Shown here piece by piece: positions 1 through 8,510 of a stretch of 64,000 nt of DNA. The position numbers and the translations under genes are program-made. The notes beneath the pieces are model-generated. The model was not told the DNA's origin. It made no database searches and saw only the letters and a program-made list of their open reading frames with translations. Numbering within the stretch: position 1 is the stretch's first letter; each line of letters begins with the position of its first letter. Origin of the DNA: Pseudomonas flavescens (lineage in GTDB: Bacteria > Pseudomonadota > Gammaproteobacteria > Pseudomonadales > Pseudomonadaceae); assembly GCF_013408425.1 (NCBI RefSeq), contig NZ_JACBYV010000001.1, positions 3,782,001-3,846,000 on the forward strand, read 5' to 3'.

Positions 1-181
1 TGGCCGACAGCTCGGCTTCGCTGACACGGCTTTCCTGACCAGCGAATGCATCGGCCAGCCCTGCCAGAACGGCTTCGAGGCTGACGCCCGGCGGCGGATT
101 GTCACGCAGTTGGCCACCAAGTTGGCGGCCGATGCCGTAGCTGACGCGTGCTTCGTCAGTGGAAAGATTGAGTTCGGGCAT
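1..181 (-). CDS. fklB: FKBP-type peptidyl-prolyl cis-trans isomerase, N-terminal part
   Basis: The reverse strand from an ATG at 181 encodes 60 residues beginning MPELNLSTDEARVSYGIGRQ and runs off the window edge. This matches the N-terminal dimerisation domain of FkpA/FklB-type isomerases, including the usual DEARVSYGIG and GLADAF segments. The catalytic FKBP domain lies outside the window. The family catalyses proline isomerisation during protein folding. No signal peptide is visible, so a cytoplasmic FklB form is more likely than periplasmic FkpA. Confidence 0.85.
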   Translation of the reverse strand, partial: MPELNLSTDEARVSYGIGRQLGGQLRDNPPPGVSLEAVLAGLADAFAGQESRVSEAELSA

Positions 182-222
182 GTCGCCGCTCCGCAAGCTG
201 GAAAAAAGGCTGACTAGCCTAT

Positions 223-403
223 GGGCTGTTGGCGCTTCAACGCAAGCCGCGTTGCAGCGAGAAATCTCGCAAGGCCGGGCGGCGAGGCGAAGAACGCAGG
301 GAGTGGTATTCCCTTTTCAAGTCATCCAGCGACGCATGGCGAGATTTCCCGCGCAACCCACAGTGCCGCGCCGGCGCGGTCCTGCTGAAACGTCAACAGA
401 CCC
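223..403 (-). repeat. MITE-like palindromic repeat, family R1 copy a
   Basis: About 181 bp bounded by imperfect terminal inverted repeats. The right end reads GAAACGTCAACAGACCC and the left end GGGCTGTTGGCGCTTCA. Its reverse complement aligns by eye along its length with the copy at 15649-15820, sharing the GCGGGAAATCTCGCC and AAAAGGGAAT blocks. It has no coding capacity and lies between the ends of fklB and the DUF6482 gene, 9 bp from the latter's stop codon. Confidence 0.75.
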
Positions 404-412
404 GATGACGGC

Positions 413-718
413 TCACCAGCGGCTGCGCAGGCTGACAGGCACACGCAGCGCGTCACGGGTTCCGCCTGGCAGGCCACACATCTCGTCGTACGCCGAGGCA
501 TGCACCAGAAAAAGCGGCACCTCGGGCAGTTCCTGCAGCAGGTCCCTGGCGTGTTCCACGGAGCGCAAGCGCAGGTTGCGGCCGGCGTCATCGAGGAGAT
601 GACAGCGCCGCTGGCTAGCGACGATCTGCAACAGGTAGATCCCCCCTTCCAGAGAAATCAGTTCGAGTTCGCTTACCGCACCATCGCGAGCCGCGCGCAG
701 CAATTCGGGCAGAGTCAT
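413..718 (-). CDS. DUF6482 family small protein
   Basis: A 101-residue protein starting MTLPELLRAARDGAVSELEL with a GAGGAT ribosome site 5 bases upstream. It resembles the conserved Pseudomonas DUF6482 family in its SLEGGIYLLQ segment and its central DAGRNLRLRSVEHARDLL stretch. There is no signal peptide or membrane segment, so it should be cytoplasmic. No function is known for the family. Its 3' end lies 9 bp from an R1 repeat, which may serve as transcription terminator. The 5' neighbour yqhA is separated by its own terminator hairpin, so this gene is probably monocistronic. Confidence 0.7.
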   Translation of the reverse strand: MTLPELLRAARDGAVSELELISLEGGIYLLQIVASQRRCHLLDDAGRNLRLRSVEHARDLLQELPEVPLFLVHASAYDEMCGLPGGTRDALRVPVSLRSRW

Positions 719-775
719 GGCATATCCTCGAGAGCTGGAACCGTCACTATACGTTCGCCGTCACGCAGATAACAA

Positions 776-808
776 AACGCCCGGCCTTGCAGTGCAAAGC
801 CGGGCGTT
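776..808 (-). terminator. Rho-independent terminator of yqhA
   Basis: A 10-bp stem, AACGCCCGGC with GCCGGGCGTT, encloses a 13-base loop. On the reverse strand it continues into TTTGTT, 22 bases past the yqhA stop codon. Confidence 0.75.
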
Positions 809-830
809 CCTGGCTGCATCGGCGTACCGA

Positions 831-1319
831 TCAGTGCTTGGTCAGCTTGTCCAGGTAGCCCATGGCGAAGGCTGAAACGACGAACGTCATGTGGATGATC
901 ACGTACCACATGAGGTGATCGGCTTCGTGATTACGTGCGTCCATGAATACCCGCAGCAGGTGAATCGAGGAAATGGCCACGATGGAGGCCGCGACCTTCA
1001 TCTTCAGCGAGCTGGAGTCCATCTTGCCCAGCCAGCTGAGCTTTTCCTTGCCTTCATCGATATCCAGTTGCGAAACGAAGTTCTCGTAGCCGGACATCAT
1101 CACCATCACCAGCAGACCACCGACCAGGGCCATGTCGACCAGCGACAGCAGCACCAGAATCAGATCCGCTTCGGCAATGGCGAAAACGTTGGGCAGGACA
1201 TGAAAGACTTCCTGGAAGAACTTCAGTGCCAGCGCCAGCAGGCCAAGCGACAGACCTAGATAGATGGGGGCCAGCAGCCAGCGCGATGCGTACATCGCGT
1301 TTTCGATAAAGCGTTCCAT
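831..1319 (-). CDS. yqhA: YqhA / UPF0114 inner-membrane protein
   Basis: A 162-residue protein with four predicted membrane segments near residues 12-33, 53-76, 107-125 and 137-156. The opening [20 protein letters not shown] is the recognisable start of the UPF0114 (TIGR00645) family. The conserved polar loop [11 protein letters not shown] follows the second helix. The biochemical role of the family is unknown. The gene stands alone, with a terminator after it and a long upstream gap, and its length matches the family norm. Confidence 0.9.
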   Translation of the reverse strand: MERFIENAMYASRWLLAPIYLGLSLGLLALALKFFQEVFHVLPNVFAIAEADLILVLLSLVDMALVGGLLVMVMMSGYENFVSQLDIDEGKEKLSWLGKMDSSSLKMKVAASIVAISSIHLLRVFMDARNHEADHLMWYVIIHMTFVVSAFAMGYLDKLTKH

Positions 1320-1438
1320 GGACTCTCACAAATGATTGAAACAGCGGGCGAGTATACCCAGCAGCGAGGCGCAGGCAAGCCAAGGCCGGCAGCCTGAAAG
1401 GGGCCTATATAACGCAATCGATAGCAGCAATGCACATT

Positions 1439-1447
1439 GTGGATAAG
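1439..1447 (-). other. Consensus DnaA box (single)
   Basis: The sequence TGTGGATAA, reverse complement of the canonical DnaA box TTATCCACA, lies in the gene-poor stretch between yqhA and the small hypothetical gene. It pairs with the double box at 1920-1942 on the other side of that gene. Binding is inferred from the consensus only. Confidence 0.5.
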
Positions 1448-1512
1448 AACTGCGACGCATAGCCGCAGTGCACCGCTCAGCCCCTCGAAAAAACATCCGA
1501 GAGGCTCCTCGC

Positions 1513-1911
1513 TCAGCTGTCAGGCAACAACGGATGGGCAGCAGTCGAGTGGCGATTGTCACCGTTGATGCGCCGCAACTCGGCCTGGGCATGCAGGCGC
1601 CAGATCGGCGGTTCACTGCAGGCACCATACCCCTGAACGGCCAGGCTCTCGGCGATTTCATCGAGCAGCTCTTCAACCACCAAAGGGCCGTGGAATGGGC
1701 CTTGTGCCTTGACGGCGGAGGGTTGCCTGGCGGACATGCCGGCGATGCAGATCAATGTCCAAAGACCTCGATCACCCGCCAGCGGCAGTACCGCGCACTC
1801 GATGCGCGTGGTCACGCCCAGGTATTCACGAGTCAGGCAGAGGCTACGCGACACGGCGGCAATCCTCGCGGAAACAGACTTGCAGCCTACACCTGTAACC
1901 TCTATTGGCAA
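1513..1911 (-). CDS. Conserved hypothetical protein
   Basis: A 132-residue frame with a TTG start as drawn, or a GTG start 19 codons further in (VSRSLCL). It contains the cohesive stretch REYLGVTTRIECAVLPLAGD, a GMSARQPSAV segment and a C-terminal WRLHAQAELRRINGDNRH. Composition and codon use look like neighbouring genes, and I recall similar small proteins in Pseudomonas, but I know no function or named domain. No signal peptide or membrane helix is seen. It lies downstream of two facing DnaA boxes whose edge is 9 bases from the TTG. The start is uncertain because no clear ribosome site precedes either codon. Confidence 0.6.
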   Translation of the reverse strand: MPIEVTGVGCKSVSARIAAVSRSLCLTREYLGVTTRIECAVLPLAGDRGLWTLICIAGMSARQPSAVKAQGPFHGPLVVEELLDEIAESLAVQGYGACSEPPIWRLHAQAELRRINGDNRHSTAAHPLLPDS

Positions 1912-1919
1912 AGGCAGGC

Positions 1920-1942
1920 TTATTCACAGAACCTGTGGATAA
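1920..1942. other. Two facing consensus DnaA boxes
   Basis: TTATTCACA (1920-1928) and TGTGGATAA (1934-1942) face each other across a 5-base spacer. Both fit TTATNCACA exactly. With the box at 1439-1447 this makes three perfect sites within about 500 bp, immediately 5' of the small gene at 1513-1911. The role is inferred: DnaA-controlled promoter or DnaA-titration site. Confidence 0.55.
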
Positions 1943-1992
1943 CTCTGTGCATGACAGGTGCGCAAGCGCGGCCATCCAGCATGCTGAATAGC

Positions 1993-2031
1993 CGCGGGCG
2001 AGACGTTCATGAATTGATCAGCTCGCCCGCG
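1993..2031 (-). terminator. GC-rich hairpin downstream of the Lon-family gene
   Basis: A perfect 10-bp stem, CGCGGGCGAG with CTCGCCCGCG, has a 19-base loop and lies 7 bases past the stop codon of the protease gene. No U-run follows, so termination efficiency is uncertain. Confidence 0.45.
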
Positions 2032-2037
2032 CCTACC

Positions 2038-4509
2038 TCACTCGACCAACGGTTTTTTCACCCGCGGCTTCTTGGGCGCCTTCTCTGGCAGCGCAGCGGT
2101 CAGCGCTTCCTTGGCCTGCTCGGGTTTGTCTTCCTCACCCATGCCGATCTCGGCGATCTCGCGCAGGCGCTCGACCACTCGCGCATTGACGCTGCCTTTC
2201 GGGAAGACGCCCTTGTCGTCCGGGGTACCGGCGTCTTCGCCGACCAGCAGGCTCAGCGCCTCGTCGACATGGCGCACCGAATAGACATGGAATTGACCGG
2301 CACGCACGGCCTGCAGCACACGCTCGTCGAGCATCAGGGTGGAGACGTTCGAATGCGGGATGATTGCCCCTTGCTCGCCCGTCAGCCCGCGTGCCTCGCA
2401 CAGGCGGAAGAAGCCTTCGATCTTCTCGTTGACCCCACCGACGGCCTGCACTTCACCGAACTGGTTGATCGAACCGGTAATCGCGAAACACTGCTTGAGC
2501 GGCGTGCGCGACAGGGCCGAGATCAGCGTGCAGACTTCGCCGAGCGAGGCGCTGTCGCCGTCCACGTACCCGTAGGACTGTTCCAGCGCGATACTGGCGG
2601 AGATCTCCAGCGGGAATTCCTGAGCGTAACGGCTGCCGAGAAAGCCGGTGAGGATCATCACCCCCTTGGAGTGGATCGGCTGACCGAGATTGACCTCACG
2701 CTCGATGTCGACGATGCCCGAGCCGCCTGGATAGACGGTCGCGGAAATTCGCGCCGGTACGCCGAACGCCGAGTCACCGACCTCGAGCACGGTCAGGCCG
2801 TTGCATTTGCCGATGGCCGCACCGGCGGTGTCGATGAGGATGATACCGGCCAGCATGTCGTCGATGATCCGCGCGGAGACCCGCCCGGTGCGCGTGGCCT
2901 TGGCCTTTAGCGCACGCTCGATATGGTCGGCGTCGGTAACCGTTTCACCCGCCAGGTTGCGGATGAAGTCCGCCTCGCTGACCAGCTGGAACAGATCGCC
3001 GATGCGCGCCGACAGCCGCCCCTGGTGCTCCGCCAGGCGGGCGCTGTAGGTCGCCAGCCGCGCGACTGCCGCAGCGCTCAGCGGTGCCATGCCTTCTTCG
3101 TTGGTACGGGTTTTCATCAACTGGGCGAACTGCTCCAGGCTGTCGTCGGCAAGCGGAATGTCCTCGTCGAAATCGACCAGCACCCGGAACATCTCCTGAA
3201 AGTCAGGATCGGCGTCCTGCAGCGCGTAATAGAGCTGGCGCGAGCCGATGATCACCACTTTGAGCTGCAGCGGGATGGTTTCCGGGTTGAGAGTGACCGT
3301 GGCGATACGGCCCAGATCGGCCAGCGGCGACTCCATCTTCAGCTTGCGTGACTGCAGGGCCCGCTTCAGGGCCTCCCAGACGAATGGCTCGCTGAGGAAC
3401 TTCTCCGCTTCGAGAATCAGGAAGCCGCCGTTGGCACGGTGCAAGGCACCCGGGCGCAACTGGCGATAGCTCGTGTAGAGCGCGCCCTGGTCGGTGTTGT
3501 ACTCGATACGGCCGAACAGGTTGTCGTAGGTCGGATGCGGCTCGAACACCACCGGCGCGCCGCCGTCGGCATGATGACCGACGATCAGGCTGGGGGCGTA
3601 CAGTTCTTCGAGCAGCTTACGGGTCTGGGCGTCGGCCTTCTCCACCTCGATGAGCAGGTCGACCACGCTTTTCAGCAGGTCCACCTGCATCGCCTGCAGG
3701 TAGGCGCAAACGCCCGCGTTCTCGGCGTATTTCTCCGAGAGCGGCGCCAGCAGCGGCTGCAGGGCGACGGTGATGGTTTCCTCGTTGAGCTGACGCAGCT
3801 GGTTGCTCGACTCGCGCTTCCACTGCGGCAGGCTGGCCAGCTCCTCGTTGAGGCGCTCTTCCAGCGTGGCGATATCAGCATGGAACCGTTCGCGCTCCGC
3901 TTCCGGCAACTGGGCGAATTCGGTCTCGTCCACGGACTTGCCTTCGAGCATCGGCGTGAAGGCGATGTTGGTGCTGTCACGGTACAGGGCGATGCCGCGC
4001 TCCAGAGACAGCTTTTCGATGACGTCCAGCGCCTGGTCGTAGCGTTTGTTGAAGGCGCGGTCGATGGCGCTCTTCTTCTGCTGGAACGACGGGTGCTCGA
4101 AAACCGCCGGAAAGGTCGCCAGCAGGTTGTCGATCAGTGCGTTGATATCGGCGATGAACTCGCCAGCGGTGCCGGCAGCCAGTTCCACGGCGCGGGGCTC
4201 GCGGGGCTCGTCGAAGTGATTGACGTAGACGCGGTCCGGCGGGGTTTCCAGGCGCTTGCCTTCGGCGCGCAGGTAACGTTTGACGAAAGAGAACCGCCCG
4301 GTGCCCGGCTCCCCCATGACGAATACGTTGTAACCGGGGCGCGGCATGGCCACGCCGAACTGCAGCGCCTGGACGGCACGTTCCTGGCCAAGCACGCCAC
4401 GGAAAGGCTCCAGGTCATCGGTGGTGGTGAAGGCGAACTGCTGAGGCGAGAAGGGACGAGTGAGTGCATCGGGCGCCAGGCGCAGGCCGGCTGCAACGGG
4501 ATCGGGCAT
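2038..4509 (-). CDS. Lon-family (S16) ATP-dependent protease, AAA_32/LonB-like
   Basis: An 823-residue protein whose N-terminal AAA-type ATPase region (Walker A-like GEPGTGRFS at 66-74) precedes a C-terminal S16 peptidase domain. The catalytic dyad is visible: Ser653 in GDSASLGEV and Lys696 in VNEKIEGFF, 43 residues apart as in E. coli Lon. The Walker A lysine is replaced by arginine. It lacks the N-terminal substrate domain of classical Lon and ends in a lysine-rich tail. The family is the one that includes P. aeruginosa PA0779 and E. coli YcbZ. It should degrade cytoplasmic proteins, but its substrates are unknown. Start: ATG with AAGGA upstream. Monocistronic. Confidence 0.9.
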   Translation of the reverse strand: MPDPVAAGLRLAPDALTRPFSPQQFAFTTTDDLEPFRGVLGQERAVQALQFGVAMPRPGYNVFVMGEPGTGRFSFVKRYLRAEGKRLETPPDRVYVNHFDEPREPRAVELAAGTAGEFIADINALIDNLLATFPAVFEHPSFQQKKSAIDRAFNKRYDQALDVIEKLSLERGIALYRDSTNIAFTPMLEGKSVDETEFAQLPEAERERFHADIATLEERLNEELASLPQWKRESSNQLRQLNEETITVALQPLLAPLSEKYAENAGVCAYLQAMQVDLLKSVVDLLIEVEKADAQTRKLLEELYAPSLIVGHHADGGAPVVFEPHPTYDNLFGRIEYNTDQGALYTSYRQLRPGALHRANGGFLILEAEKFLSEPFVWEALKRALQSRKLKMESPLADLGRIATVTLNPETIPLQLKVVIIGSRQLYYALQDADPDFQEMFRVLVDFDEDIPLADDSLEQFAQLMKTRTNEEGMAPLSAAAVARLATYSARLAEHQGRLSARIGDLFQLVSEADFIRNLAGETVTDADHIERALKAKATRTGRVSARIIDDMLAGIILIDTAGAAIGKCNGLTVLEVGDSAFGVPARISATVYPGGSGIVDIEREVNLGQPIHSKGVMILTGFLGSRYAQEFPLEISASIALEQSYGYVDGDSASLGEVCTLISALSRTPLKQCFAITGSINQFGEVQAVGGVNEKIEGFFRLCEARGLTGEQGAIIPHSNVSTLMLDERVLQAVRAGQFHVYSVRHVDEALSLLVGEDAGTPDDKGVFPKGSVNARVVERLREIAEIGMGEEDKPEQAKEALTAALPEKAPKKPRVKKPLVE

Positions 4510-4613
4510 CGGAGATCCTTAAATACCGCAGAGAAGTGTCTGCATTCTCGCGCCGCCCGCTTCCCCCTGGCAAGGCACCGATGCCAACCGGTATCGACCT
4601 GCCCCGCAGAAAG

Positions 4614-4640
4614 CAAAACGCCCGCAGCAGGTGCGGGCGT
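4614..4640 (-). terminator. Rho-independent terminator of speC
   Basis: ACGCCCGC (4618-4625) pairs with GCGGGCGT (4633-4640) across a 7-base loop and is followed on the reverse strand by TTTTGCTT. It begins 18 bases after the speC stop codon. Confidence 0.8.
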
Positions 4641-4658
4641 CTGGTGTCACCGCAAGGC

Positions 4659-5822
4659 TTACAGGTAGAAGGATTTCAGCGGCGGGAAGCCGTTGAATTC
4701 CACCGCGCTGTAGCTGGTGGTGTAGGCGCCGGTGGAGAACCAGTACAGGCGATCACCACTGGCCAGGTTCAGCGGCAGGCCGTACTTGTAGTGCTCGTAC
4801 ATGATATCGGCGCTGTCGCAGGTCGGCCCGGCGATGACCACTTCTTCCATCTCGCCCTTCTTCTCGGTCCAGACCGGGAATTTGATGGCTTCGTCCATGG
4901 TTTCGATCAGGCCGCTGAACTTGCCCACATCGGTGTACACCCAGCGCTCCACGGCGGTACGCGACTTGCGTGCGACCAGTACCACTTCGCTGACCAGGAT
5001 GCCGGCGTTGGCGATCAACGAACGGCCTGGCTCGAGGATGATTTCCGGCAGCTCGTCGCCGAAATCGTCCTTGAGGAAGCGGATGATTTCTTCGGCGTAG
5101 GTTTCCAGGCTGTTGGTACGGGTGATGTAGTTGGCCGGGAAGCCGCCACCCATGTTGATCATCTGCAGCACGATGCCGTCTTCTTCCTTCAGACGCTCGA
5201 AGATCACCTTGACCTTGGCGATGGCGGCATCCCACACGTCGATGTCGCGCTGCTGCGAGCCCACGTGGAAGGAAATGCCGTAAGGCACCAGGCCCAGTTG
5301 CTTGGCGAGGATCAGCAGGTCCATGGCCATGTCGGTCTGGCAGCCGAACTTGCGCGACAGCGGCCAATCGGCAGAAGTCGAGCCTTCGGTGAGGATACGT
5401 ACGTAGATCTTCGAGCCCGGTGCGGCCTTGGCGATGTTGCGCAGGTCGGCTTCCGAGTCGGTGGCGAACAGGCGCACGCCCTTCTCGTAGAAATAGCGAA
5501 CGTCGCGGGCTTTCTTGATGGTGTTGCCGTAGCTCATGCGGTCCGGGCTGACGCCAGCCGACAGCACCTTGTCCAGCTCGTAGATCGAGGCGATGTCGAA
5601 GTTCGAGCCCTTGTCGCGCAGCAGCTCGATGATCTCGATCGCCGGGTTGGCCTTGACGGCGTAGTAGACCTTGGCGAATTCGAAACCGGCGCGCAGGTCA
5701 TCGTAGGCCTGGCTGATGATCGCGGTGTCGATCACCACGAACGGGGTTTCATGCTGGTCAGCGAAGTTCTTCATGCGGTTGAAGGTTTCGCGTGGGTAGT
5801 AATCTTCGACCTTGATCGACAT
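4659..5822 (-). CDS. speC: Type III PLP-dependent ornithine/lysine decarboxylase
   Basis: A 387-residue alanine-racemase-fold decarboxylase. Lys57 in YYAVKANP binds pyridoxal phosphate, a glycine loop MGGGFPANY holds the phosphate, EPGRSLIANAG follows, and Cys335 in GPTCDSAD is the catalytic cysteine contributed across the dimer. It converts ornithine (some homologues also lysine) to putrescine or cadaverine for polyamine synthesis in the cytoplasm. The ATG at 5822 is preferred because GGAG stands 8 bases before it. An in-frame TTG lies 4 codons upstream. Sequence and length match the Pseudomonas PA4519 type, and the chemoreceptor on the 5' side is also its neighbour in PAO1, from memory. Confidence 0.92.
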   Translation of the reverse strand: MSIKVEDYYPRETFNRMKNFADQHETPFVVIDTAIISQAYDDLRAGFEFAKVYYAVKANPAIEIIELLRDKGSNFDIASIYELDKVLSAGVSPDRMSYGNTIKKARDVRYFYEKGVRLFATDSEADLRNIAKAAPGSKIYVRILTEGSTSADWPLSRKFGCQTDMAMDLLILAKQLGLVPYGISFHVGSQQRDIDVWDAAIAKVKVIFERLKEEDGIVLQMINMGGGFPANYITRTNSLETYAEEIIRFLKDDFGDELPEIILEPGRSLIANAGILVSEVVLVARKSRTAVERWVYTDVGKFSGLIETMDEAIKFPVWTEKKGEMEEVVIAGPTCDSADIMYEHYKYGLPLNLASGDRLYWFSTGAYTTSYSAVEFNGFPPLKSFYL

Positions 5823-6120
5823 GCGGGGCTCCAAATGGCTAAACCATGAACACTATGATTCGGGCAGTTGAACCGGGCACAGGTTCAACCGGGTGTCGGG
5901 GGCGGCCATCGACAATCGGCCGGAAAGCCTGCTGCCAGGCCTGGAACGTCTGATCAGTTTCCCCACTTTGGTTCGCCTACTTCCCAAGGCATGTCGCCGA
6001 GAATTGTCGTGCCTGGAATCAGGCGCCACAACCTCTCGTCGTCAGTACTTGAGCCGGATGGATCGTTGCCAGCATGGACGTTCGGCCGCGGACTTTAAGA
6101 CCATGCCCCGCTCAGATCAA

Positions 6121-6142
6121 TCAAAAATTGCCCTCGAGGGCA
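6121..6142 (-). terminator. Rho-independent terminator, orphan
   Basis: On the reverse strand TGCCC-TCGA-GGGCA is followed by ATTTTTGATT, a compact tetraloop hairpin with a U-run. It lies about 210 bases beyond the chemoreceptor stop codon and 300 bases before speC, so it may end either a long 3' UTR or a separate small transcript. Confidence 0.65.
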
Positions 6143-6280
6143 CTCTCGCTTGCCGAGCGTTTTGGATTCCACACGAAACGCGGCGAAATGCTGCACAGCC
6201 GCGGCCCCACGGGAAAACCCGGTGCCCGGCGTCGAGCCTGGCACAGGGAGCTTTCATGACGATGACAGGGGGCTTTCGGT

Positions 6281-6334
6281 TGACCCGGGCGGGTCAGCCA
6301 GGCGGCGGTGGCGCAACTGTCAGTCAGTTGCGCC
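6281..6334 (-). terminator. Two hairpins just after the chemoreceptor gene
   Basis: Two inverted repeats stand side by side: GGCGCAACTG/CAGTTGCGCC (6310-6319 and 6325-6334) and TGACCCG/CGGGTCA (6281-6287 and 6290-6296). The first begins 15 bases beyond the stop codon. No U-run follows, so they may stabilise the mRNA end rather than terminate. Confidence 0.4.
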
Positions 6335-6349
6335 TGCCGTAGAGAGGGC

Positions 6350-8326
6350 TTAGCGGAAGCGCTCGACTTCGCGGTGCAGATCGGCGGCCAGGGTCTCCAG
6401 TTCCTTGGAGGTATGGGCCAGGTTGGCAATCACTTCGCGCTGCTCGCCGTTGGCCTGGGCGATGCTTTGCAGGTTGCTGCTGAGCACCGTCGCGGTGCTG
6501 CTCTGCTCGCTGGTCGCGGTGGTGATGGCGGCGAACTGATCACCAGCGGCGCTGGTCTGCTCGGCAATGTGGGTCAACGCCGCGGCGACCTTGGCATTGA
6601 GCTGCAAACCGTTCTGCATCAACTGACGGCCCTGCTCCATGCTGCTGATGGCGCTGCTGGTTTCGCCCTGGATGCTACCGATCATGCTGGAGATTTCGGT
6701 GGTCGCTTCACGGGTACGCCCTGCCAGGCTGCGCACTTCGTCGGCGACCACGGCGAAACCACGGCCCTGCTCACCGGCGCGGGCGGCCTCGATGGCCGCG
6801 TTGAGCGCCAGCAGGTTGGTCTGGTCGGCGATCGAGGTGATCACGCTGAGGATGCCGCCGATCTCCTGGGAGCGCTGGCCAAGGCTGTCGATGACCTTGG
6901 CGGCGCTGTTCAGCGACGAGGAGATCTGCTCCAGTGCATTGGAGGCCTCTTCCATGGAGGTACGGCCGATGCGGGTCTGGCTGGCGTTATCGCTGGCCAT
7001 GCGTTCGGTGCTGCGCATGTTGTCGGCGATGTTCAGCGAGGTGGCGCTGAACTCTTCCACCGCACCGGCCATGCTGCTGATCTCACCGGACTGCTGCTCG
7101 ATCCCCTCGTAGGCACCGCGTGACAGACCGGACAGTGCTTCGGCGCGCTGGTTTACGTTACCGGCAGCGGCGCGGACGCGCTCGACCATGGTCGATAGCG
7201 CAGCCCCCATCTGATTGAAATTGCGCGACAGTTCGCCGATCTCGTCGTTACTGGTGACTTCCAGGCGTACGCTCAGGTCACCGGCGCCCAGCGCCTGAGC
7301 CTGACGCACCAGGTCGCCGAGTGGGCGCAGCTTGCGGCGCAGCAGCCAGATCACCGCGAGCACGGCAAGCACCAGCGTCACCAGGCTGCCGATCGCCAGC
7401 TGGCTGCCGACGCGCCAGGTCACCGCCTGGATTTCCTCTTCCGGCATGCTCGCCACGACCGTCCACGGACCGCCAGGGAACGGCACGGCGACGCTATAGA
7501 ACTGCTGCTCGCCATCGCTCCAGAAACCACCTTTGCCCGGTTTGCCCAGCACGCTGGCCATGTTGGCGGTCAGTTGCTCGGGGCGCTGCGCGGCATAAGG
7601 AGGCACCAGCCACTTGCTCTGATCGTCGAGCAACGCAAGAGAGCCCGTGCTGCCAATGCGGAAACGCTGCAGGTTGGCGAACTGGGCGTTCTGCGCATCG
7701 GTGTAATCGAAGCCAACGAACAGCACGGCAATCACTCGACCCGCGCTGTCACGCACTGGGGTGTACTGGGTCATGTAGAAGCGCTCGAACAGCAGCGCCC
7801 GGCCAACGTAGTTGTTGCCGGCCAGCAGTCGTGCGTAGGCAGGATGATTGCGATCGAGCACGGTGCCGATGGCACGGCCGCCGTCCTGCTTGGTCAGCGA
7901 GGTGGTCACGCGGACGAAATCATCGCCGTCACGCACGAAGATGGTCGCCACACCAGCAGTGAGCTGGCGGAACTCGTCGACTTCGGCGAATTCGTTGTTC
8001 AACCGCGTGGAGCCCAGATACAGGGCAGGAGCCTGCAATGAACCCACCGCAACGCGCTCGTCCGGGCTGACGGTCAAGCCGCTGCTGAAGCGCCGCTCGA
8101 ACAACCCGGCCAACCGCTGCGTGCTCTCGCGCAGGCTGTCGTGAAAGGTGCTCAGTTGGTCAGCCAGCAGACGCGCTTCGCTGCCCAGGTGCTCTTCACG
8201 GGTCACGAGGTTGGCGCTGCTCAGCGAGCGCAGGGCGAACAGCGTGCTGACGCTGATCAGCAGCACCAGCATGGCGGCAAGGGCCGTCGCCAGTTGCCAG
8301 GCGATACGGGAACGGGGTTGGTTCAT
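6350..8326 (-). CDS. Methyl-accepting chemotaxis protein with Cache sensor domain
   Basis: A 658-residue transmembrane chemoreceptor. TM1 spans about 9-31. The periplasmic region 32-307 looks like a Cache 3/Cache 2 fusion ([23 protein letters not shown], then [17 protein letters not shown]). TM2 spans about 308-330, and HAMP about 331-383 ([24 protein letters not shown]). The rest is a signalling hairpin with the invariant tip [20 protein letters not shown]. It lacks a C-terminal CheR-binding pentapeptide. It should sense an extracellular small molecule and signal to CheA/CheW; the ligand cannot be read. It resembles PA4520, the chemoreceptor beside speC in PAO1. Confidence 0.92.
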   Translation of the reverse strand: MNQPRSRIAWQLATALAAMLVLLISVSTLFALRSLSSANLVTREEHLGSEARLLADQLSTFHDSLRESTQRLAGLFERRFSSGLTVSPDERVAVGSLQAPALYLGSTRLNNEFAEVDEFRQLTAGVATIFVRDGDDFVRVTTSLTKQDGGRAIGTVLDRNHPAYARLLAGNNYVGRALLFERFYMTQYTPVRDSAGRVIAVLFVGFDYTDAQNAQFANLQRFRIGSTGSLALLDDQSKWLVPPYAAQRPEQLTANMASVLGKPGKGGFWSDGEQQFYSVAVPFPGGPWTVVASMPEEEIQAVTWRVGSQLAIGSLVTLVLAVLAVIWLLRRKLRPLGDLVRQAQALGAGDLSVRLEVTSNDEIGELSRNFNQMGAALSTMVERVRAAAGNVNQRAEALSGLSRGAYEGIEQQSGEISSMAGAVEEFSATSLNIADNMRSTERMASDNASQTRIGRTSMEEASNALEQISSSLNSAAKVIDSLGQRSQEIGGILSVITSIADQTNLLALNAAIEAARAGEQGRGFAVVADEVRSLAGRTREATTEISSMIGSIQGETSSAISSMEQGRQLMQNGLQLNAKVAAALTHIAEQTSAAGDQFAAITTATSEQSSTATVLSSNLQSIAQANGEQREVIANLAHTSKELETLAADLHREVERFR

Positions 8327-8510
8327 GAAAATCTCCGAGCTCCATCGTCCCTGTATGGAGTAATTGAATAAATTGTGATCAGCCTGTAAGTCGGCGAGCG
8401 CGGAGAATACTTGAGAGTTTTAGTGCGTCAATGGCCATCATGACGCTATCACCACATTTTTTGCGTGGAGTAATAAAAACGTCTCGTCGATGAACGTTTT
8501 CAGCGCTCTT

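Larger units (their letters stand above)
5823..6349. other. 527-base gene-free region upstream of speC
   Basis: No reading frame here has convincing coding character. It holds, in reverse-strand order, paired hairpins just after the chemoreceptor, a GC-rich structured stretch (about 6160-6250), a strong intrinsic terminator at 6121-6142, and about 300 bases that must include the speC promoter. The structured stretch ending in a terminator could be an independent small RNA or the chemoreceptor 3' UTR. Confidence 0.6.

Noticed and set aside
1484..1511. Inverted repeat AGCCTCTCG...CGAGGGGCT with a T-rich loop after the small hypothetical gene
   Set aside because: The T-run is in the loop, not after the stem, and the stem has a mismatch, so I did not call it a terminator.
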